Positions 61,785-64,000 of a DNA stretch of 64,000 nt are shown in pieces. The stretch is taken from positions 719,367 to 783,366 of the forward strand of contig NZ_SJZI01000042.1 of the NCBI RefSeq assembly GCF_004337505.1, in the 5' to 3' direction. Position 1 is the first letter of the stretch, and the number at the start of each line of letters is the position of its first letter. The DNA comes from Flaviaestuariibacter flavus. Lineage in GTDB: Bacteria > Bacteroidota > Bacteroidia > Chitinophagales > Chitinophagaceae. Below the pieces are notes generated by a model. The model did no database searches. It was not told the origin of the DNA and saw nothing but the letters and a program-made list of their open reading frames with translations. Both the position numbers and the translations under genes were made by a program.

Positions 61785-62707
61785 TGCGTGCCTTTCTGGA
61801 TGATCACTTTTGCGGTATCGGGAAGCCCGTAGTTGCCGGTCAATATTATCCTGTCGCCGGCCGCGAATTGCGGGCGGACGATCTCTACGCGGTCGCTCGT
61901 TTCCATACCCCGGACCACGGGCACCTTCACAGCAGTAATGGAGTCGATCATTTTCATCACCCAGAAGTTTTCCTGTGCTTCATCCGACAGCACGGCGGCC
62001 TTGGGCAGTGACTGCGCACCCTGCTTTTGCGATCGGGTGATGCGGACGCGGCCAATAAGATTTTGCGGCAGCATGCCGGCATTGTCTACCCGCAGCAGCA
62101 CCTGCTGTGTTTGCGCCACGGAGTCGACGCCCGGCAGCACGCGCGCCACCTTGCCGGGAAGCCGGCGCCCGTCGGGGAGGGTTACGTCGAGTGCCGTTCC
62201 GGGCGCGGCGTATGTACGGAGCTCATAGGGAATGTTCAGTATGAACCCGAAGCTGTTGGCATCGGTGAGCACGGCCAGTTGCTCGCCGTCCTGCACGTAA
62301 TCGCCGGGCTGGTGGTGGAGTTCCTGGATATAGCCGGCCGCCGTCACCCTGATCGGAATGATGCCCGTGAAATGGAAGGAGGGATCGAGGCGGTTGACGG
62401 TGTTGCCGAGCGCTTCCGCTTCCTTGGTGCGGATCACGAAAGCCGTCTGGCCGGGCGCTACCCGCTGGCCCAGTTTTACATGCACCTGCTTGATATAGCC
62501 ATTAGCCGTTGCCTTGATGAAGTTGCTTTGCAGGAAGGCCGATGTGGCGTTCAGATCCACATAGGTTTGCAGCGTCGTCGTCGCCACCTCGGTCACGGTC
62601 ACCGGCGTCCGCACGTCGTCGGCTGCAGGTGCTTCCGCCTCCGTCTTTTTCGGGTGCTGGCAGGCAACAAGGAAGAAAAGCCCGCCGGAAAGCAAGCATC
62701 GCATCAT
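61781..62707 (-). CDS. RND efflux periplasmic adaptor (lipoprotein)
   Basis: The 308-residue membrane fusion protein has a lipobox signal (GGLFFLVACQHPKK), a split lipoyl/biotinyl-like half (GYIKQVHVKLGQRVAPGQ and GYIQELHHQPGDYVQDGEQL), then a beta-barrel part and membrane-proximal domain (VVRGMETSDRVEIV). The alpha-hairpin between the lipoyl halves is very short, as in adaptors without long coiled coils. It bridges the pump and TolC. It overlaps the pump gene as ATGA. Confidence 0.92.
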   Translation of the reverse strand: MMRCLLSGGLFFLVACQHPKKTEAEAPAADDVRTPVTVTEVATTTLQTYVDLNATSAFLQSNFIKATANGYIKQVHVKLGQRVAPGQTAFVIRTKEAEALGNTVNRLDPSFHFTGIIPIRVTAAGYIQELHHQPGDYVQDGEQLAVLTDANSFGFILNIPYELRTYAAPGTALDVTLPDGRRLPGKVARVLPGVDSVAQTQQVLLRVDNAGMLPQNLIGRVRITRSQKQGAQSLPKAAVLSDEAQENFWVMKMIDSITAVKVPVVRGMETSDRVEIVRPQFAAGDRIILTGNYGLPDTAKVIIQKGTQ

Positions 62708-62710
62708 GAT

Positions 62711-64000
62711 TTAAGGTTTTAGATTCCAGTAATTCAGCTGGCTGAGCACTTTCAGGCGGCTGACGGTATTCTGGTTCATCAGGTTTTGCGCATTGAGGTA
62801 ATTGGTGATGGCGGTCACGTAGTCTTTCATGGTGATGTCGCCCACCTGCAACAGCTTGCCGTTCGCTTCGATCAGGGTGCGGGCGAATTCGATCTGTTGC
62901 CGGAGGCGACCCGTGAGTTCGTCGATGGCGCGGAGCTGCCGCCGCAGCGCGCTCGTTTGCATCACGTATTGTCGTGTGTAGAAGTCGCGGTTGTAGGTGC
63001 GGTTGCGTTCGCGGATATCGAGTTGCTGCTCGCGGAGGCTGCGCTGGCGCCCGTCGTAAATGGGAATGGTGAGGCTGATGCCGGCGCTGAAGCCGAAGTT
63101 GCGTCCCGGCGTCACCTGGAGCGACGATAAGTAGCCCGCGTCGGTATAGGCACCGATCCTGGGCTGGTATTGAAAGCGCAGCAGGCGCCGTTCGTTTGCC
63201 AGGCGCAGGCTGTCGGTGATGAAGCGGGTATAGAACACGGAATGGAGAAAGTCGGGAAGACTGTCGGCGAGCGCCGGCGGTGACAGGCGCCCCACGGTAG
63301 TGTCGGCGATCCCCGACAGGTAATTCAGGGTGAGGTAGTCGGCGCCGAACTGGATCTGTGCCTGCAGCGCGGTGAGCTCCTGCTGCTGCATGGTGATGTA
63401 GAAACCCAGGTAGTCCACCTGCTTGTATACGCCTTTTTCGGTGAGCTTTTTCAGGGCTTCCTCTTCGCGTTGCATCAGCAGGAAAAGGTCGTGGCTGAAG
63501 TCGTAGGTGATTTGGTCGGCATAAGCGGTGATGTATTGATCGGTGATGGTGCGCACGAGGTCTTGCCGCGAGAGCATCATGGTGTCGATGAGGGCGCGGC
63601 GTTGCAGGGCGATGGTCTGTAGCTGCGCCGCCACGTTGCGCGCGGTGACGAAGTTTTTGTTTGCCTGTACCTGGGCCGATACGTTGGCGATATTAGTGAT
63701 GGCTTCGTCGTAGCCGACACCGTTGATAACGGGAGCATAGCTGTTGGTGCTGATGAAAGCGACCTGGGGCCGCAGGGAGGCGCGCAGTAGCAGGGAGTCG
63801 ATGCGGGCCGACAGGAACTGGTTCTGCAGGTCGCGCAGGGCCGGACTGTTGGACGCGGCCTGACTGATAAAATAGGGCAGGTCGCGGGGCTGGGCGCGGA
63901 CGCGTAGCCCGGCTGCCAGCCCCGCCACCAGGCAAAGAAAGCAAAGCAGCGGGCCGCGGGCGTAGCCGCCCCGGTGTTTCCGTTGCTTTCCTGGTAAGTG
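62711..64000 (-). CDS. TolC-family outer-membrane efflux protein, 5' end outside the window
   Basis: At least 405 residues are visible to a GTG at 63928, but the frame is open to the window edge and encodes a hydrophobic stretch (PLLCFLCLVAGLAAG, then LRVRAQ) typical of a signal peptide. The true start therefore probably lies beyond 64000. The mature part has the helical OEP pattern twice (LRDLQNQFLSARIDSLLLRA and LANERRLLRFQYQPRIGAYT). It forms the outer-membrane duct for the adaptor and pump encoded downstream, 3 bp away. Confidence 0.88.
   Translation of the reverse strand, partial: HLPGKQRKHRGGYARGPLLCFLCLVAGLAAGLRVRAQPRDLPYFISQAASNSPALRDLQNQFLSARIDSLLLRASLRPQVAFISTNSYAPVINGVGYDEAITNIANVSAQVQANKNFVTARNVAAQLQTIALQRRALIDTMMLSRQDLVRTITDQYITAYADQITYDFSHDLFLLMQREEEALKKLTEKGVYKQVDYLGFYITMQQQELTALQAQIQFGADYLTLNYLSGIADTTVGRLSPPALADSLPDFLHSVFYTRFITDSLRLANERRLLRFQYQPRIGAYTDAGYLSSLQVTPGRNFGFSAGISLTIPIYDGRQRSLREQQLDIRERNRTYNRDFYTRQYVMQTSALRRQLRAIDELTGRLRQQIEFARTLIEANGKLLQVGDITMKDYVTAITNYLNAQNLMNQNTVSRLKVLSQLNYWNLKP

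Overview
The window reads as a chromosomal segment of a fairly GC-rich member of the Bacteroidota, most likely a Chitinophagaceae-type organism (family level is inference). Supporting signs are a C-terminal type IX secretion sorting domain on a giant secreted protein, TAnnTTTG-type promoter elements, few clear Shine-Dalgarno sequences, an atpDC pair separate from the other ATP synthase genes, an FtsI with a PASTA domain, and a division/cell-wall cluster without murF or ddl. No rRNA, tRNA, CRISPR array, insertion sequence or prophage was recognised.

Layout. 1-10 kb: secreted M1 peptidase, NucA-like nuclease convergent with a NuiA-like nuclease inhibitor, a chitinase-like/deacetylase/glycosyltransferase three-module membrane protein, an unusual array of phased palindromes, and dnaX with an A9 slippage site. 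10-21 kb: acetyltransferase-like protein, L,D-transpeptidase, DUF4385 protein, uvsE, atpDC, RDD protein, YqgE, an orphan histidine kinase and queA. 21-38.5 kb: the complete dcw cluster mraZ-rsmH-ftsL-ftsI-murE-mraY-murD-ftsW-murG-murC-ftsQ-ftsA-ftsZ, all on the plus strand, often with start/stop overlaps. 38.6-50 kb: small envelope or unknown proteins, a receiver/CHASE3-kinase pair, an epimerase, an M16 peptidase pair, a kinase-like/beta-barrel fusion with a zinc protease behind it. 50-54.4 kb: gene debris and stand-alone receivers, an OmpR-type regulator and a ClC transporter. 54.4-64 kb: a 1349-residue T9SS cargo protein and an RND efflux operon whose TolC gene runs off the right edge.

The most striking non-coding theme is that many intergenic gaps, including gaps inside the dcw cluster, are filled with short degenerate 7- or 8-bp tandem repeats of several sequence families, frequently as inverted pairs around a terminator hairpin. 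Separate structures are a composite ~105-bp intergenic repeat (window start and 40.4-40.7 kb) and, at 7683-7864, nine palindromes or degenerate palindromes spaced exactly 21 bp apart. Several genes are decayed: the start of a dienelactone hydrolase gene (49948-50088), a frameshifted gene with its terminator still in place (52501-52774), and a short remnant beside dnaX.

Functionally the window is dominated by envelope biology: peptidoglycan precursor synthesis, septum assembly, peptidoglycan cross-linking, polysaccharide synthesis, outer-membrane barrels, efflux and secreted peptidases, with housekeeping genes for replication, ATP synthesis, DNA repair and tRNA modification between them.
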